16,860 nt of DNA from DASXIW01 sp036497785 (GTDB lineage Bacteria; Pseudomonadota; Alphaproteobacteria; Acetobacterales; Acetobacteraceae). The stretch is from contig DASXIW010000152.1 in NCBI GenBank assembly GCA_036497785.1, positions 1 to 16,860 of the forward strand, written 5' to 3'. The translations under genes were made by a program, and so were the position numbers. Numbering within the stretch: position 1 is the stretch's first letter; each line of letters starts with the position of its first letter. The notes under the pieces are model-generated. The model worked only from the letters and a program-made list of their open reading frames with translations. It made no database searches and had not been told where the DNA came from. This document shows positions 1 to 8,400 of this stretch, in pieces.

Positions 1-66
1 GCGGCGACAGGACGACAAAGCGCTCTCGGATCGCAGTGCTATCAACCATTCCGCCACGCTACAAAA
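1..66 (-). tRNA. tRNA-Ser-like 5' half, cut by window edge, possibly degenerate
   Basis: Read on the minus strand from about position 66, the sequence resembles the 5' half of a class II (Ser-type) tRNA. A TG precedes a D-arm of the usual Ser length, with the GC...GC closing pairs and the A14 and GGTT loop features (about 28-52). A stretch containing CGA follows where the anticodon would sit. The anticodon stem does not pair cleanly: GCG meets CGC only if the loop is enlarged. The 3' half, including the T-arm and acceptor 3' strand, lies outside the window. It could be a divergent tRNA, a pseudo-tRNA or a remnant left at an integration site. The call rests on visual resemblance only. Confidence 0.28.
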
Positions 67-325
67 CCGGCACCTGACCAGGAAATCCCCCATGCGGCCT
101 CGACACAACCCGATTCAGCTATTCCCTGACGACCCCTTAGGATCAGCGCCGCCAGCGCCACCCGCCTCCCGCGCCGCCACCGCCGCTCGCCCACATGATC
201 GAACATCGGCGCCGCGCTTCCCCCAATGCAGCCGAAATGGTTGTGGCCCGGAAAGATTTGCGCAACCCCTCGCGCAATCCGCCGCAGCGTTGCAAACTGA
301 TGTCACACCGATCGAGGAAGACGAA
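67..325. other. Leader region upstream of the aminotransferase, no gene seen
   Basis: The aminotransferase reading frame stays open back to an ATG at 92, but that stretch encodes low-complexity Pro/Ala/Arg sequence, has no ribosome binding site before it and matches nothing in the family. I treat it as untranslated. TTGCGCAA at 258-265 is a perfect 8-bp palindrome, and its half GCGCAA recurs at 272-277. No convincing -35/-10 pair is visible. Confidence 0.5.
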
Positions 326-1723
326 ATGTCCAGCGCCGTCGCCGCCGACGATTCCCGCACCAATTCCCGCATCGTGGCGGCCTATCGCAGCCGCACGCCG
401 GGCTCGGCGGCGCTCGCGGCCGAGGCGGCCGTGTTGTTTCCCAGCGGCATCAACCACGATGCGCGCCATCTCGAACCCTACGGCATCTACATCGCCCGCG
501 CGCTGGGGCCGCATAAATGGGACGTGGACGGCAATCGCTACGTGGATTTCTTCGGCGGCCACGGTGCGCTGATCCTCGGCCATTGCAACAAAGTGGTGGA
601 AGCGGCGGTGGCCGCGGCGCTCACCGAAGGCACGCAGTTCGGCGCCAACCACCCGGCCGAGATCGCCTGGGCGAAGGCCATCCAGCGCCTGGTGCCCAGC
701 GCCGAACGCGTGCGCTTCACCTCCTCGGGCACCGAGGCGACGCTGATGGCGGTGCGGCTGGCCCGCGCCTTCACCGGCCGGCAGACACTGATGCGCTTCA
801 AGGGTCATTTCCACGGCTGGCACGACCAGATGACCAACGGCTATTCCAACCATTTCGACGGCTCGCCGACACCCGGCGTGCTCCCGGGCGTGGCCGAAAA
901 GGGCCTGTTGATGCCGCCCGGCGACCTGGACGCCGCGGCGGCGGCCCTACGCGCCAACCCGGACGTTGCAGCCGTGATCCTGGAGCCGACCGGCTCCTCC
1001 TTCGGCCAGGTGCCGGTGAAGCCGAAATTCCTGCACGGCCTGCGCAAGCTCACCGAACAGCACGGCGCGCTGCTGATCTTCGATGAGGTGATCACCGGCT
1101 TCCGGGTCACGGCAGGCGGCGCGCAGGGCGCGTTCGGCATCCGCCCGGATCTTACCAGCTTCGCCAAGATCGTCGCGGGCGGCATGCCCGGGGCAGCCGT
1201 GGTCGGACGGCGGGACATTCTCGACCAGCTGGATTTCGCGGCCTCGGCCAGCGCCGGGCGCGAGAAGATCGGCCATCCCGGCACGTTCAACGCCAACCCC
1301 GTCTCCGCCGCGGCCGGCATCGCCGCACTCGGCATATTGGCGGAGACGGATGCCTGCGAACGCGCCGCCGCGACGGCCGAGGCGCTGCGCCGCGGCCTCA
1401 ACGAAATGCTGGCGGTGGAAGGCGTGCCCTGGGCGGCCTATGGCACGTCATCCGGTTTCCACCTGTTCATGAACACCCAGGGCCGCGACATCTCGCCGGT
1501 CGATTTCGACCCCTATGCCTATGCCATGGAAGAATTGAAGGCCCAGCCTGCCCGACTGTCGCACCGGCTGCGGCTCGCCCTGCTCACGCATGGCGTGGAC
1601 ACCAACGGACGGATCGGCGGCCTGCTCTCCGCCACCCACGAGCAGGCGGATGTCGAGCACACGATCGGCGCATTCCGCGCCGCGCTGCACATGCTGCGTG
1701 CCGAAAACGAATTGCCGGCCTGA
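326..1723 (+). CDS. GSA-type class III aminotransferase (PLP-dependent)
   Basis: This is a fold-type I, PLP-dependent enzyme of 465 residues, related to glutamate-1-semialdehyde 2,1-aminomutase. Visible motifs are the WDVDGNRYVDFFGGHG segment (about 65-80), SSGTEATLMAVRLAR (133-147), GHFHGWHD (160-167), the cofactor-binding Asp253 in FDEVITGFR, and the Schiff-base Lys281 in SFAKIVAGGMPG. The start at 326 is chosen because GAGGAAG lies just upstream (314-320) and the family homology begins soon after; the upstream in-frame ATG at 92 has no such support. It is probably not hemL, because the neighbours are an amidase and transporters rather than tetrapyrrole genes. A catabolic transaminase or mutase acting on an amino acid released by the adjacent amidase is more likely. 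The exact substrate cannot be read from sequence. The amidase gene starts 8 nt after its stop, so the two are probably co-transcribed. Confidence 0.9.
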   Translation: MSSAVAADDSRTNSRIVAAYRSRTPGSAALAAEAAVLFPSGINHDARHLEPYGIYIARALGPHKWDVDGNRYVDFFGGHGALILGHCNKVVEAAVAAALTEGTQFGANHPAEIAWAKAIQRLVPSAERVRFTSSGTEATLMAVRLARAFTGRQTLMRFKGHFHGWHDQMTNGYSNHFDGSPTPGVLPGVAEKGLLMPPGDLDAAAAALRANPDVAAVILEPTGSSFGQVPVKPKFLHGLRKLTEQHGALLIFDEVITGFRVTAGGAQGAFGIRPDLTSFAKIVAGGMPGAAVVGRRDILDQLDFAASASAGREKIGHPGTFNANPVSAAAGIAALGILAETDACERAAATAEALRRGLNEMLAVEGVPWAAYGTSSGFHLFMNTQGRDISPVDFDPYAYAMEELKAQPARLSHRLRLALLTHGVDTNGRIGGLLSATHEQADVEHTIGAFRAALHMLRAENELPA

Positions 1724-1731
1724 GCCGCATC

Positions 1732-3147
1732 ATGACGGACGAAGATCTGGGCTTTCTGCCAGCCACCGAACTGGCGGCGATGATCCGGCGCAAGGCAATC
1801 TCGCCGGTCGAGGTGGTCAGCACCATCCTGGCCCGAATCGCGCGGCTGGAACCCCGGCTGAACGCCTTCGCCTTCCTCGCGGCCGATCAGGCCATGGACG
1901 CGGCCCGGATAGCGGAGGCGGCGCTAATGGGCGGCGCCGAGATCGGGCGGCTGCACGGCGTGCCGGTCACGCTGAAGGATCTGCTCTGGACCCGCGACAT
2001 GCCCACCCAATACGGCAGCCGCATCATGCAGGGCTATCGGCCGCCAATCGATTCGCCGCTCGTCACCCGCCTGAAGGCCGAAGGCGCGATCGTCCTGGGC
2101 AAGACCACCACCTCGGAATTCGGCTGGACCGGCGTCAGCCGCAGCCCGCTCACCGGCATCACCCATAATCCCTGGAAGCACGGCTACAACGCCGGCGCCT
2201 CCTCGGCCGGCGCCGGTGTCGCGGCGGCGGCGGGGTATGGGCCGCTGCACCAGGGCAGCGACGGCGCAGGCTCGGTGCGCATGCCGGCCCATTTCTGCGG
2301 CGTGTACGGGCTGAAGCCGAGCTTCGGACGGATTCCGTATCATCCCGTCAATGCCGGCGATTTAACCTCGCATATCGGCCCGCTCACCCGCAATGTCGCC
2401 GATGCCGCGCTGATGACGCAGATCATGGCCGGCCCGCACCCGTTAGACCACACCACACTGGAAGCCTGGCCCGCCGATTATCCCGCCCAGCTGCATGAGG
2501 GCATTGCCGGAAAACGAATCGCCTTCAGCCCCGATCTCGGCCATGCCAGGGTGGACCCTGACGTGGCCGCCCTGGTGCGCCAGGCCGCCGAGCGTTTCGC
2601 CGAAGCCGCCGATGCCACGCTGCATGAGGTCGTGCCGGCCTGGGGTCCGAAAGGCCCCGAACTGGCGCGCCGCTTCTGGTCCGCGCACGAAACCCGGCTG
2701 CAGCAATATCTGCCGCAATGGCAGGCGCAGATAGACCCCGGCCTGCTCGCCTGCATGCGCAGCGGCGCGGAAGTCACCATGCCCGCCTATCAGCAGCTGC
2801 GCGACCGCAAGCATGCCTACATCGCCGAAATCCATACCTTCTTCGCGGAATGGGACTTCCTGATCACGCCCAGCGTCTCCGTGGCCGCCTTCCCCGCCGA
2901 TCTGCTGCAACCCGCCCATTGGCCGCAGCATGAATGGGACTGGATGAGCTGGGCGGAGTTCTCCTACCCGTTCAACATGTCCTGGAACCCGGCCGCCAGC
3001 CTACCCTGCGGCTTCACTGCCGAGGGCTTGCCGGTCGGCCTGCAAATCGTCGGCCGACGCTTCGACGATCGCGGCGTGCTGCAAGCCTCCGCCGTCTTCG
3101 AGCGGGCGTTGCCATGGGCCAGCCACCGCCCGCCACTGGAAAGCTGA
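1732..3147 (+). CDS. Amidase signature family hydrolase
   Basis: This 471-residue protein belongs to the amidase signature family, which hydrolyses carboxylic amides through a Ser-cisSer-Lys triad. Lys82 (GVPVTLKDLLW), Ser157 (GASSAG) and Ser181 (GSVRMPA) fall at the family spacing of 75 and 24 residues, so the triad is intact. The signature deviates from the usual GGSSGG and GTDxGGS forms, reading GASSAGAG and GSDGAGS. A C-terminal GLPVGLQIVGRRFDD block is typical of the family. It lacks GatA context (no gatB or gatC), so a catabolic amidase is preferred over tRNA amidotransferase subunit A. There is no signal peptide, indicating a cytoplasmic enzyme. The start lies 8 nt after the aminotransferase stop with no strong ribosome binding site, which suggests translational coupling. 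The substrate is unknown. Confidence 0.93.
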   Translation: MTDEDLGFLPATELAAMIRRKAISPVEVVSTILARIARLEPRLNAFAFLAADQAMDAARIAEAALMGGAEIGRLHGVPVTLKDLLWTRDMPTQYGSRIMQGYRPPIDSPLVTRLKAEGAIVLGKTTTSEFGWTGVSRSPLTGITHNPWKHGYNAGASSAGAGVAAAAGYGPLHQGSDGAGSVRMPAHFCGVYGLKPSFGRIPYHPVNAGDLTSHIGPLTRNVADAALMTQIMAGPHPLDHTTLEAWPADYPAQLHEGIAGKRIAFSPDLGHARVDPDVAALVRQAAERFAEAADATLHEVVPAWGPKGPELARRFWSAHETRLQQYLPQWQAQIDPGLLACMRSGAEVTMPAYQQLRDRKHAYIAEIHTFFAEWDFLITPSVSVAAFPADLLQPAHWPQHEWDWMSWAEFSYPFNMSWNPAASLPCGFTAEGLPVGLQIVGRRFDDRGVLQASAVFERALPWASHRPPLES

Positions 3148-3220
3148 ACATTCCGCAATATTGCTCTTTTATGAAGGCATGATTCCTGCTTCGCTTCGGT
3201 ATCATTCCGGAGCGCAGGCC

Positions 3221-4534
3221 ATGTCGCAAGCCGCCACCATCGGGCTCTCCCTCGGCGAGGCCGAGCTTCGCCATATCCGTCGCCGCGCCATCCTTTCCTG
3301 CGCGATCGGCAATTTCTTCGAGCTGTTCGACTTCACCATCTACGGCTTCTTCGCCGTGGCCATCAGCCGGGCATATTTTCCCTCCGGCGATCCTGTGCTG
3401 GCCATGTTCAGCACCTTCGCCGCATTTGGCGTGGCCTTCGTCATGCGCCCCGTCGGCGCCATCGTGCTCGGCGCCTATGGCGACCGCGTGGGCCGGCGCG
3501 CGGCGCTGGTGGTCACCATCGGCTTGATGGCGGCGGCGACCGGCTTCACAGGCCTGATCCCGACCTATGCGAGCATCGGCATCTGGGCCCCCATATTGCT
3601 GCTGATCTGCCGCATGGTGCAGGGCTTCTCCACCGGCGGGGAGTGGGGCGGCGCCGCCGCCTTCCTGGTGGAATACGCGCCGCCGGGCAAGCGCGGCATC
3701 ACCGGCAGCTGGCAGCAATTCAGCACGCAGATCGGCTCGCTCTCTGGCTCCATTTGCGCGGCCCTCCTCGCCACCAGCCTGTCGCAGGACGATTTCTACA
3801 GCTGGGGCTGGCGCGTGCCCTTCGTGTTCGGCTTCCTGCTTGGGCCGATCGGCTATTACCTGCGCAAACGCGTGGCCGAAACGCCCGCTTTCGAACATGT
3901 GGTGGAAACCCGCAACGTCGAACGCTCGCCGCTGCGCGTGGCCATCGCGGAGTACGGCGTGCGCATGTTGCAAGCCTTCGGCCTCAGCATCATCGGCTGC
4001 ATCGCCAATTTCGTCTTCGTGGTCTATCTCGTCAGCTACGCCATCAACACGATGCATCTGGCACCCAGCGTCGCCTTGTCCTGCGCCGTGGTATCCGGCC
4101 TGATCGTGGTGGTGCTGACGCCGCTGGTCGGCGCCTTGTCCGACAGGATCGGCCGGCGCCCGCTCATCCTCGCCTGCGCCGTGCTGAACCTCGTCTTCGA
4201 CTATCCCCTGTTCATCCTCGCCGTCCATGGCGGCACCTACGCAACGCTGCTGATGGCGCTGGCGGCGAACGCGGTATTCCAGGCGATGTACACCGGCACC
4301 ATCCCGTCCATCCTGGCCGAGATGTTCCCCACCCGCGTGCGCTACACCGCGCTGTCCGTCAGCTACGGCTTCGCCGTGATGTTGTTTGGCGGCTTCGCGC
4401 CACTGATCTCGACAGCACTGGTCAGCCTGACCGGCAATCCGCTCTCACCCGCCTTCTACCTGATGGCGGGCGGCGCGCTGAGTGCCGCGGCGATCCTGAG
4501 CATGAGGGAATTCCTGAACGCCCCACTGGACTGA
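3221..4534 (+). CDS. MFS permease, metabolite:H+ symporter (MHS) type
   Basis: This is a 437-residue, 12-helix inner-membrane transporter of the major facilitator superfamily. GNFFELFDFTIYGFF (30-44) in helix 1, GAYGDRVGRR (84-93) and its repeat GALSDRIGRR (304-313), and GGEWGG (139-144) are hallmarks of the MHS family, which includes proline/betaine, alpha-ketoglutarate, shikimate and citrate symporters. The substrate is therefore probably a small organic acid or zwitterion. I chose ATG 3221 because GGAG (3209-3212) sits 8 nt upstream. In-frame alternatives are TTG 3161 and ATG 3179, which would add 20 or 14 residues. It follows the amidase by 73 nt and precedes a secreted binding protein, probably in one transcription unit. 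It may import the substrate or export the product of the aminotransferase/amidase pair. Confidence 0.9.
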   Translation: MSQAATIGLSLGEAELRHIRRRAILSCAIGNFFELFDFTIYGFFAVAISRAYFPSGDPVLAMFSTFAAFGVAFVMRPVGAIVLGAYGDRVGRRAALVVTIGLMAAATGFTGLIPTYASIGIWAPILLLICRMVQGFSTGGEWGGAAAFLVEYAPPGKRGITGSWQQFSTQIGSLSGSICAALLATSLSQDDFYSWGWRVPFVFGFLLGPIGYYLRKRVAETPAFEHVVETRNVERSPLRVAIAEYGVRMLQAFGLSIIGCIANFVFVVYLVSYAINTMHLAPSVALSCAVVSGLIVVVLTPLVGALSDRIGRRPLILACAVLNLVFDYPLFILAVHGGTYATLLMALAANAVFQAMYTGTIPSILAEMFPTRVRYTALSVSYGFAVMLFGGFAPLISTALVSLTGNPLSPAFYLMAGGALSAAAILSMREFLNAPLD

Positions 4535-4599
4535 CCGACCGCGACGCGACAGATTTGCCGGACCGATATGAAACGAACAGGCGGGGAAACAACCCAACC

Positions 4600-6129
4600 A
4601 TGAAAAATCCGATGCGCCGGCTAGTCCTGGCCACCGCTTGTCTGACGGCACTCGGCGCCGCCGTCGCCCCTCTCCCCGCCTCGGCGCAGACCTTGAATAT
4701 CGGCCTGCGCCAGGACCCGGACCTGCTCGATCCCACACTCGGCTCCAGCTATGTCGGGCGCATCGTCTATTCGGCGATGTGCGACAAGCTGTTCGATCTC
4801 GATGCCAAGCTCAACATCGTCCCGCAGCTTGCCACCAGCTACAGCTATGACGACCCAACCCATCTCCTGATCCACCTCCGCTCCGGCGTGCTGTTCCAGG
4901 ACGGCACCAAGATGGACGCCGATGCGGTCAAAACCTCCCTGCTCCGTCACATGACCGCGAAGGGCAGCATGCGCGCGGGCGAGGTGAGCGTTATCTCCAG
5001 CGTCGAGGTGGTCGACCCGCTGACCGTCCGCCTCGTGCTCAAAACGCCATCCTCGCCGCTGCTCGCCCAGTTCACCGATCGCGCCGGCATCATCATGTCG
5101 CCCAAAGCGCTGGCCGAGGAAGGCGATGCGAAATTCGGCCTGCACCCGGTCTGCGCCGGCCCCTATTCCTTCGTCGAACGCGCCGTCCAGGACCACATCA
5201 CCCTGAAGCGCTTCCCGGATTACTGGAATGCCAAGGATTATAATTTCGACCAGATCGTGTACCGCTCGCTGCCCAATTCCTCGGTGCGCCTCGCCAATCT
5301 GCAGGCCGGCAGCCTGGATCTGGTGGAACAGATCGTGCCCACGGATATCGACGCCGTGCGCAAAGACCCCAGGCTGAAACTGGCGATCGATGATTCGCTC
5401 GCCTATACCGGCATCACCTTCAACACCGGCAACGGCCCGCGCGCCAACACCGATATCGGCAAAAACGCGCTAGTACGGCAGGCCTTCGAATTGGCGATCG
5501 ACAAGACCGCCCTGATGCAGGTCGTGTACAATGGCCTGTTCACCCCAACCGCCCAGGCCAACCCGCCGGACTCGCCGATGTACATCCAATCGATCGTCTC
5601 CCCGCCGCGCGACGTCGAAAAGGCAAAGGCACTGCTGAAGCAGGCCGGCGTGAAGCTGCCCGTGGAAGTGGAACTCACCACCACCAACGAGCCGGACCAG
5701 CAGCAACTCGGCGAAGTGATCCAGTCCATGGCCGCCGAAGCCGGCTTCCACGTGACCCCCAAGCCCATGGAATTCGCGGCATCGCTGCAGAATGGTTATG
5801 CCGGGGATTTCCAGGCCTACCTGATCGCCTGGTCCGGCCGCTCCGACGCAGACGGCAATATGTGGGCCTTCCTGCATACCGGCGGCACGTTCAATTACGG
5901 CCATTACAGCAACGCCAACATGGACACGCTGCTGGACCAGGCACGCGGCCCCGTGGATGTCGCCGCGCGCCGGGTGCTCTACACCCAGGTATGGGCGCAG
6001 GAGCGGCAGGATATGCCGCTAATCTACCTGTACAATCCGAAGAACGTCGTCGGCATGAAGAAGAACCTGATGGGCTTCCAGCAGGTGCCGGACGGCCTGA
6101 TCCGCCTGGGCGGCGTCGCCTTTCAGTAG
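4600..6129 (+). CDS. ABC transporter solute-binding protein, family 5 (dipeptide/opine/nickel type)
   Basis: This periplasmic binding protein of 509 residues belongs to the family 5 (DppA/OppA) class. It has a Sec signal peptide with a charged start (MKNPMRR), a hydrophobic core and ASA-Q at 27-30 as the likely cleavage site. Mature-protein features include an early NIGLRQDPDLLDPTLGSS strand, the two-lobe segment LHPVCAGPYSFVERAVQDH and the LVRQAFELAIDKTAL helix. The start codon is preceded by GGGGA (4583-4587) at slightly long spacing. ATG 4612 is an in-frame alternative but would remove the basic n-region. No permease or ATPase gene accompanies it, so it must partner with a transporter encoded elsewhere or act as an orphan receptor. 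The ligand could be a short peptide, an amino-acid derivative or another small compound. Confidence 0.92.
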   Translation: MKNPMRRLVLATACLTALGAAVAPLPASAQTLNIGLRQDPDLLDPTLGSSYVGRIVYSAMCDKLFDLDAKLNIVPQLATSYSYDDPTHLLIHLRSGVLFQDGTKMDADAVKTSLLRHMTAKGSMRAGEVSVISSVEVVDPLTVRLVLKTPSSPLLAQFTDRAGIIMSPKALAEEGDAKFGLHPVCAGPYSFVERAVQDHITLKRFPDYWNAKDYNFDQIVYRSLPNSSVRLANLQAGSLDLVEQIVPTDIDAVRKDPRLKLAIDDSLAYTGITFNTGNGPRANTDIGKNALVRQAFELAIDKTALMQVVYNGLFTPTAQANPPDSPMYIQSIVSPPRDVEKAKALLKQAGVKLPVEVELTTTNEPDQQQLGEVIQSMAAEAGFHVTPKPMEFAASLQNGYAGDFQAYLIAWSGRSDADGNMWAFLHTGGTFNYGHYSNANMDTLLDQARGPVDVAARRVLYTQVWAQERQDMPLIYLYNPKNVVGMKKNLMGFQQVPDGLIRLGGVAFQ

Positions 6130-6152
6130 CAAGTGGCGAACATCAAAAGCGG

Positions 6153-6175
6153 GGACTGCGCCAAGCCGCGCGTCC
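6153..6175. terminator. Possible hairpin terminator between convergent genes
   Basis: GGAC (6153-6156), a bulged T, then GCGC (6158-6161) pair with GCGC (6168-6171) and GTCC (6172-6175) around a 6-nt loop, giving an 8-bp GC stem. It occupies the 49-nt gap between the stop codons of two convergent genes, where a bidirectional terminator would be expected. There is no T-tract on either side, so intrinsic termination is unproven. Confidence 0.33.
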
Positions 6176-6178
6176 GGG

Positions 6179-6793
6179 TCAGCCGGGGCAGGCCATGGGC
6201 TGGCCGTCCAGCCCCTCCGCGCGCTTCTCGAACCCGATCGTCGCAGCCTCACCTGTCCAGGTGAGGCGCACGACAAAGATGCTGTCGAAATCACGCCCGT
6301 TCCAATCCGGTATGGCGGCCGGATCACCGCCATGCGCCTTCATCATCGCGCGCACCAGATCCACGATGTCGCTATGCTCCCAGGCCACAAGCACGAACGC
6401 GCCATGATAGGCCGGCGCCTCCAGCGCCTGCCGCAATCCCGCGATATTCGAAACGCCGATGCCGGCATCGATCGGCAGGCCAAAAGCAATCGCCGCCGGC
6501 TCGATCGTCGCCAGCGGACGAACATAATCGTAGGGCTGTCCGAGATCGTCCCTCTTCTCCGCAGGATCGGGCGCGAAAATAGCGACCGGCTTGCCGAAAT
6601 CCCGCGCAATCACAGCCGGCAGCGCCAATGCGCGGTTCAACCCCTGGCAATCCAACTGTCCCAGGCCCAGCGCCGGTTTCTCGCCATGGCGCACCAGCAC
6701 AACGGTCTCGGTCGCCGAAGGCGCCGCAGCCACGGGACCGCAAAGCCCGGCCGCAAGCAACGCCCCGATCAGGCAACCACGAATCCCCGTCAT
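6179..6793 (-). CDS. Secreted histidine phosphatase family protein
   Basis: This 204-residue protein belongs to the histidine phosphatase (phosphoglycerate mutase-like) superfamily. LVRHGEKP carries the phospho-accepting His36, and WEHS supplies the second catalytic His140, with Arg92 in a plausible phosphate-binding position. The N-terminus (hydrophobic core CLIGALLAAGLCGPVAAA) is a likely signal peptide, so the enzyme is periplasmic or exported. The start at 6793 gives the most compact signal peptide but has a weak ribosome binding site. ATG 6823, 2 nt after the upstream SBP stop and preceded by G-rich sequence, would add 10 residues and is a real alternative. It is last in the minus-strand group after M20, GrdB-like and SBP genes. 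The substrate is unknown; a phosphate ester or phosphorylated small molecule is possible. Confidence 0.82.
   Translation of the reverse strand: MTGIRGCLIGALLAAGLCGPVAAAPSATETVVLVRHGEKPALGLGQLDCQGLNRALALPAVIARDFGKPVAIFAPDPAEKRDDLGQPYDYVRPLATIEPAAIAFGLPIDAGIGVSNIAGLRQALEAPAYHGAFVLVAWEHSDIVDLVRAMMKAHGGDPAAIPDWNGRDFDSIFVVRLTWTGEAATIGFEKRAEGLDGQPMACPG
6246..6267. repeat. Perfect 10-bp inverted repeat inside the histidine phosphatase gene
   Basis: GCCTCACCTG (6246-6255) and CAGGTGAGGC (6258-6267) are exact reverse complements separated by TC. The repeat lies in coding sequence near the 3' end of the histidine phosphatase gene, about 70 nt before its stop. It may be a coincidence of GC-rich coding sequence or an RNA hairpin. 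Confidence 0.6.
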
Positions 6794-6825
6794 CCCGCTT
6801 GCGCAACCGGCCACGCCGCCCATCC

Positions 6826-8400
6826 CTATCCCCGCCGGATATTCCAGAATGCCGGCAAGCCTTGCACCATGCCCACCAGATCGACGCGATAGGCCACTGG
6901 CGCGAACATCTGCCCCAGCGGAACATAGGGCAAATCCACAAAAGCCTGCCCCTGTATCTCGGCACAAAGCCGCTTCTGCTCCGCGGGATCGACCGCCCGC
7001 AGCCACGCATCGCGCAGCGTCTCGATGCGCGGGCTCGTCGGCCAACCCGGCGCCGCGGCCTTGCCGTTGCCGCGCAGCCAGATATTGGCAACCGGGTTCA
7101 CCTCTTCCCCGCCGCCCCAGCCGGTATGGAACACGCTCCATCCGCCCTGATCCACCGGTTCCGGCCGCGCCCGGCGCTGCATGGCCGTCGCCCAGTCCAT
7201 GGATTGCACATCCACGTTGAACCCGACCTCTTTCAGCAACTGCCCCGTCACATCGGCCATCGCCGTATAGATCGGGAAATCGCTCGGCGACATCACCACG
7301 GTTCGCTCGCCCTTATAGCCGGATTCCACGAGCGCCTTGCGCGCCGCCGCCATATCGCGCGGCGCGGTCAGCGCGGCCATGCCCACGTCGCTCGCCATTG
7401 GCGTGCCCGGCGTGAAATATCCCACTTTGTCATGCCACAGGCTGGAATCCTCGCCATTCGCGGCATTCATATAATCCGCCTGCGACAATGCCGGCACGAT
7501 CGCGCGGCGCACCGCGGGATTATCGAAAGGCGGCTGCAAATGATTGAACCGCAGCGTGCCGATCAACCCAACCGGCTCGATCACCCGCACCGCAACACCC
7601 GGCGCGCGGCGCAACTGTGGCAGCAAATCCACCAGCGGCCAACGCAGCCAATCCACCTCGCCCCGTTGCAACGCCGACGACGCCGTCGCCCCGTCCGGCA
7701 TCATCAGCCATTCCACCCGGTTGAAATACGCAATCTTCGGCCCACTGCTCCCCTGCGGCACACCGTCGGGCCGCGGCACATAACCGTCGAATTTCTCCCA
7801 CACCATGCGCGCCCCAGGCACCCGCTCATCCAGCTTCAACTTGAACGGCCCGCTGCCCGTCGGATCGGTAACGGCAGTAAAACTATCGGTGCGCGCCAGC
7901 CGCTCCGGCATGATGACGCACGGCCCGGAAGTCTTGCCCAGCGCGTTCGGCAATTGCGCGAATGGATATTTCAGCCGGAACACGATCGTCTTGTCGTCGG
8001 GCGCGGAGATCTCATCTGTCACGGCAAGCAGCGCCTGCCCGAAACTGTCCCGCTTACCCCAACGCTGAATGCTCGCCACGCAATCGCGCCCAAGCACCGC
8101 CGCCCCGTCATGGAATTTTAGGCCGGATCGCAGCGTCAACGTCCAGCGCCGCCCATCATCCGCAACCACATGCCCTTCGACCATCTGCGGCAACGGTTGC
8201 AGCGCGTCATCCAGCCCGTACAACGTGTCATAGACCATCATCGCGTGGTCGCGCGTCTGCGACGCGGAGGTCCATACCGGATCGAGCGACGGCACATCGG
8301 CGGCCGGAACAAATTTGATCACCTGGCGGTCGGCCGCCCGCGCGATCGATGGCAACGCTAGCGCACCGGCCACGCCGGCCATGAACTGCCTTCGATACAT
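6826..8400 (-). CDS. ABC transporter solute-binding protein, family 5, with Tat-like signal
   Basis: This 524-residue family 5 (DppA-like) periplasmic binding protein begins MYRRQFMAGVAGALALPSIA. The paired Arg followed by xFM and a moderate hydrophobic core ending ARA resembles a twin-arginine signal, with likely cleavage around residue 22-23. Family features are SLDPVWTSASQTRDHAMMVYDTLYG (39-62), GSGPFKLKLDE (182-192) and the CxIMPERL segment (161-168). The start at 8400 has a strong ribosome binding site, GGGGAG, 6 nt upstream. The gene follows the GrdB-like gene by 76 nt. It is a clear paralogue of the broken SBP gene at 11000-11836, sharing near-identical spacing through WKLTLREG/WTLTLRSG and the RDCVASI block. 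No permease or ATPase gene is in the window. Confidence 0.92.
   Translation of the reverse strand: MYRRQFMAGVAGALALPSIARAADRQVIKFVPAADVPSLDPVWTSASQTRDHAMMVYDTLYGLDDALQPLPQMVEGHVVADDGRRWTLTLRSGLKFHDGAAVLGRDCVASIQRWGKRDSFGQALLAVTDEISAPDDKTIVFRLKYPFAQLPNALGKTSGPCVIMPERLARTDSFTAVTDPTGSGPFKLKLDERVPGARMVWEKFDGYVPRPDGVPQGSSGPKIAYFNRVEWLMMPDGATASSALQRGEVDWLRWPLVDLLPQLRRAPGVAVRVIEPVGLIGTLRFNHLQPPFDNPAVRRAIVPALSQADYMNAANGEDSSLWHDKVGYFTPGTPMASDVGMAALTAPRDMAAARKALVESGYKGERTVVMSPSDFPIYTAMADVTGQLLKEVGFNVDVQSMDWATAMQRRARPEPVDQGGWSVFHTGWGGGEEVNPVANIWLRGNGKAAAPGWPTSPRIETLRDAWLRAVDPAEQKRLCAEIQGQAFVDLPYVPLGQMFAPVAYRVDLVGMVQGLPAFWNIRRG

Noticed and set aside
92..325. N-terminal 78-residue extension of the aminotransferase from ATG 92
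   Set aside because: Low-complexity Pro/Ala/Arg sequence, no ribosome binding site, and a good site precedes ATG 326 where family homology begins.
3014..4228. 404-residue open frame antisense to the MFS permease
   Set aside because: Asp/Glu/His/Gly-rich translation typical of the opposite strand of GC-rich coding sequence; the permease on the plus strand is unmistakable.
3643..4599. 319-residue in-frame extension upstream of the first SBP
   Set aside because: It is the shifted-frame shadow of the MFS permease; the SBP has its own start and a clear signal peptide at 4600.
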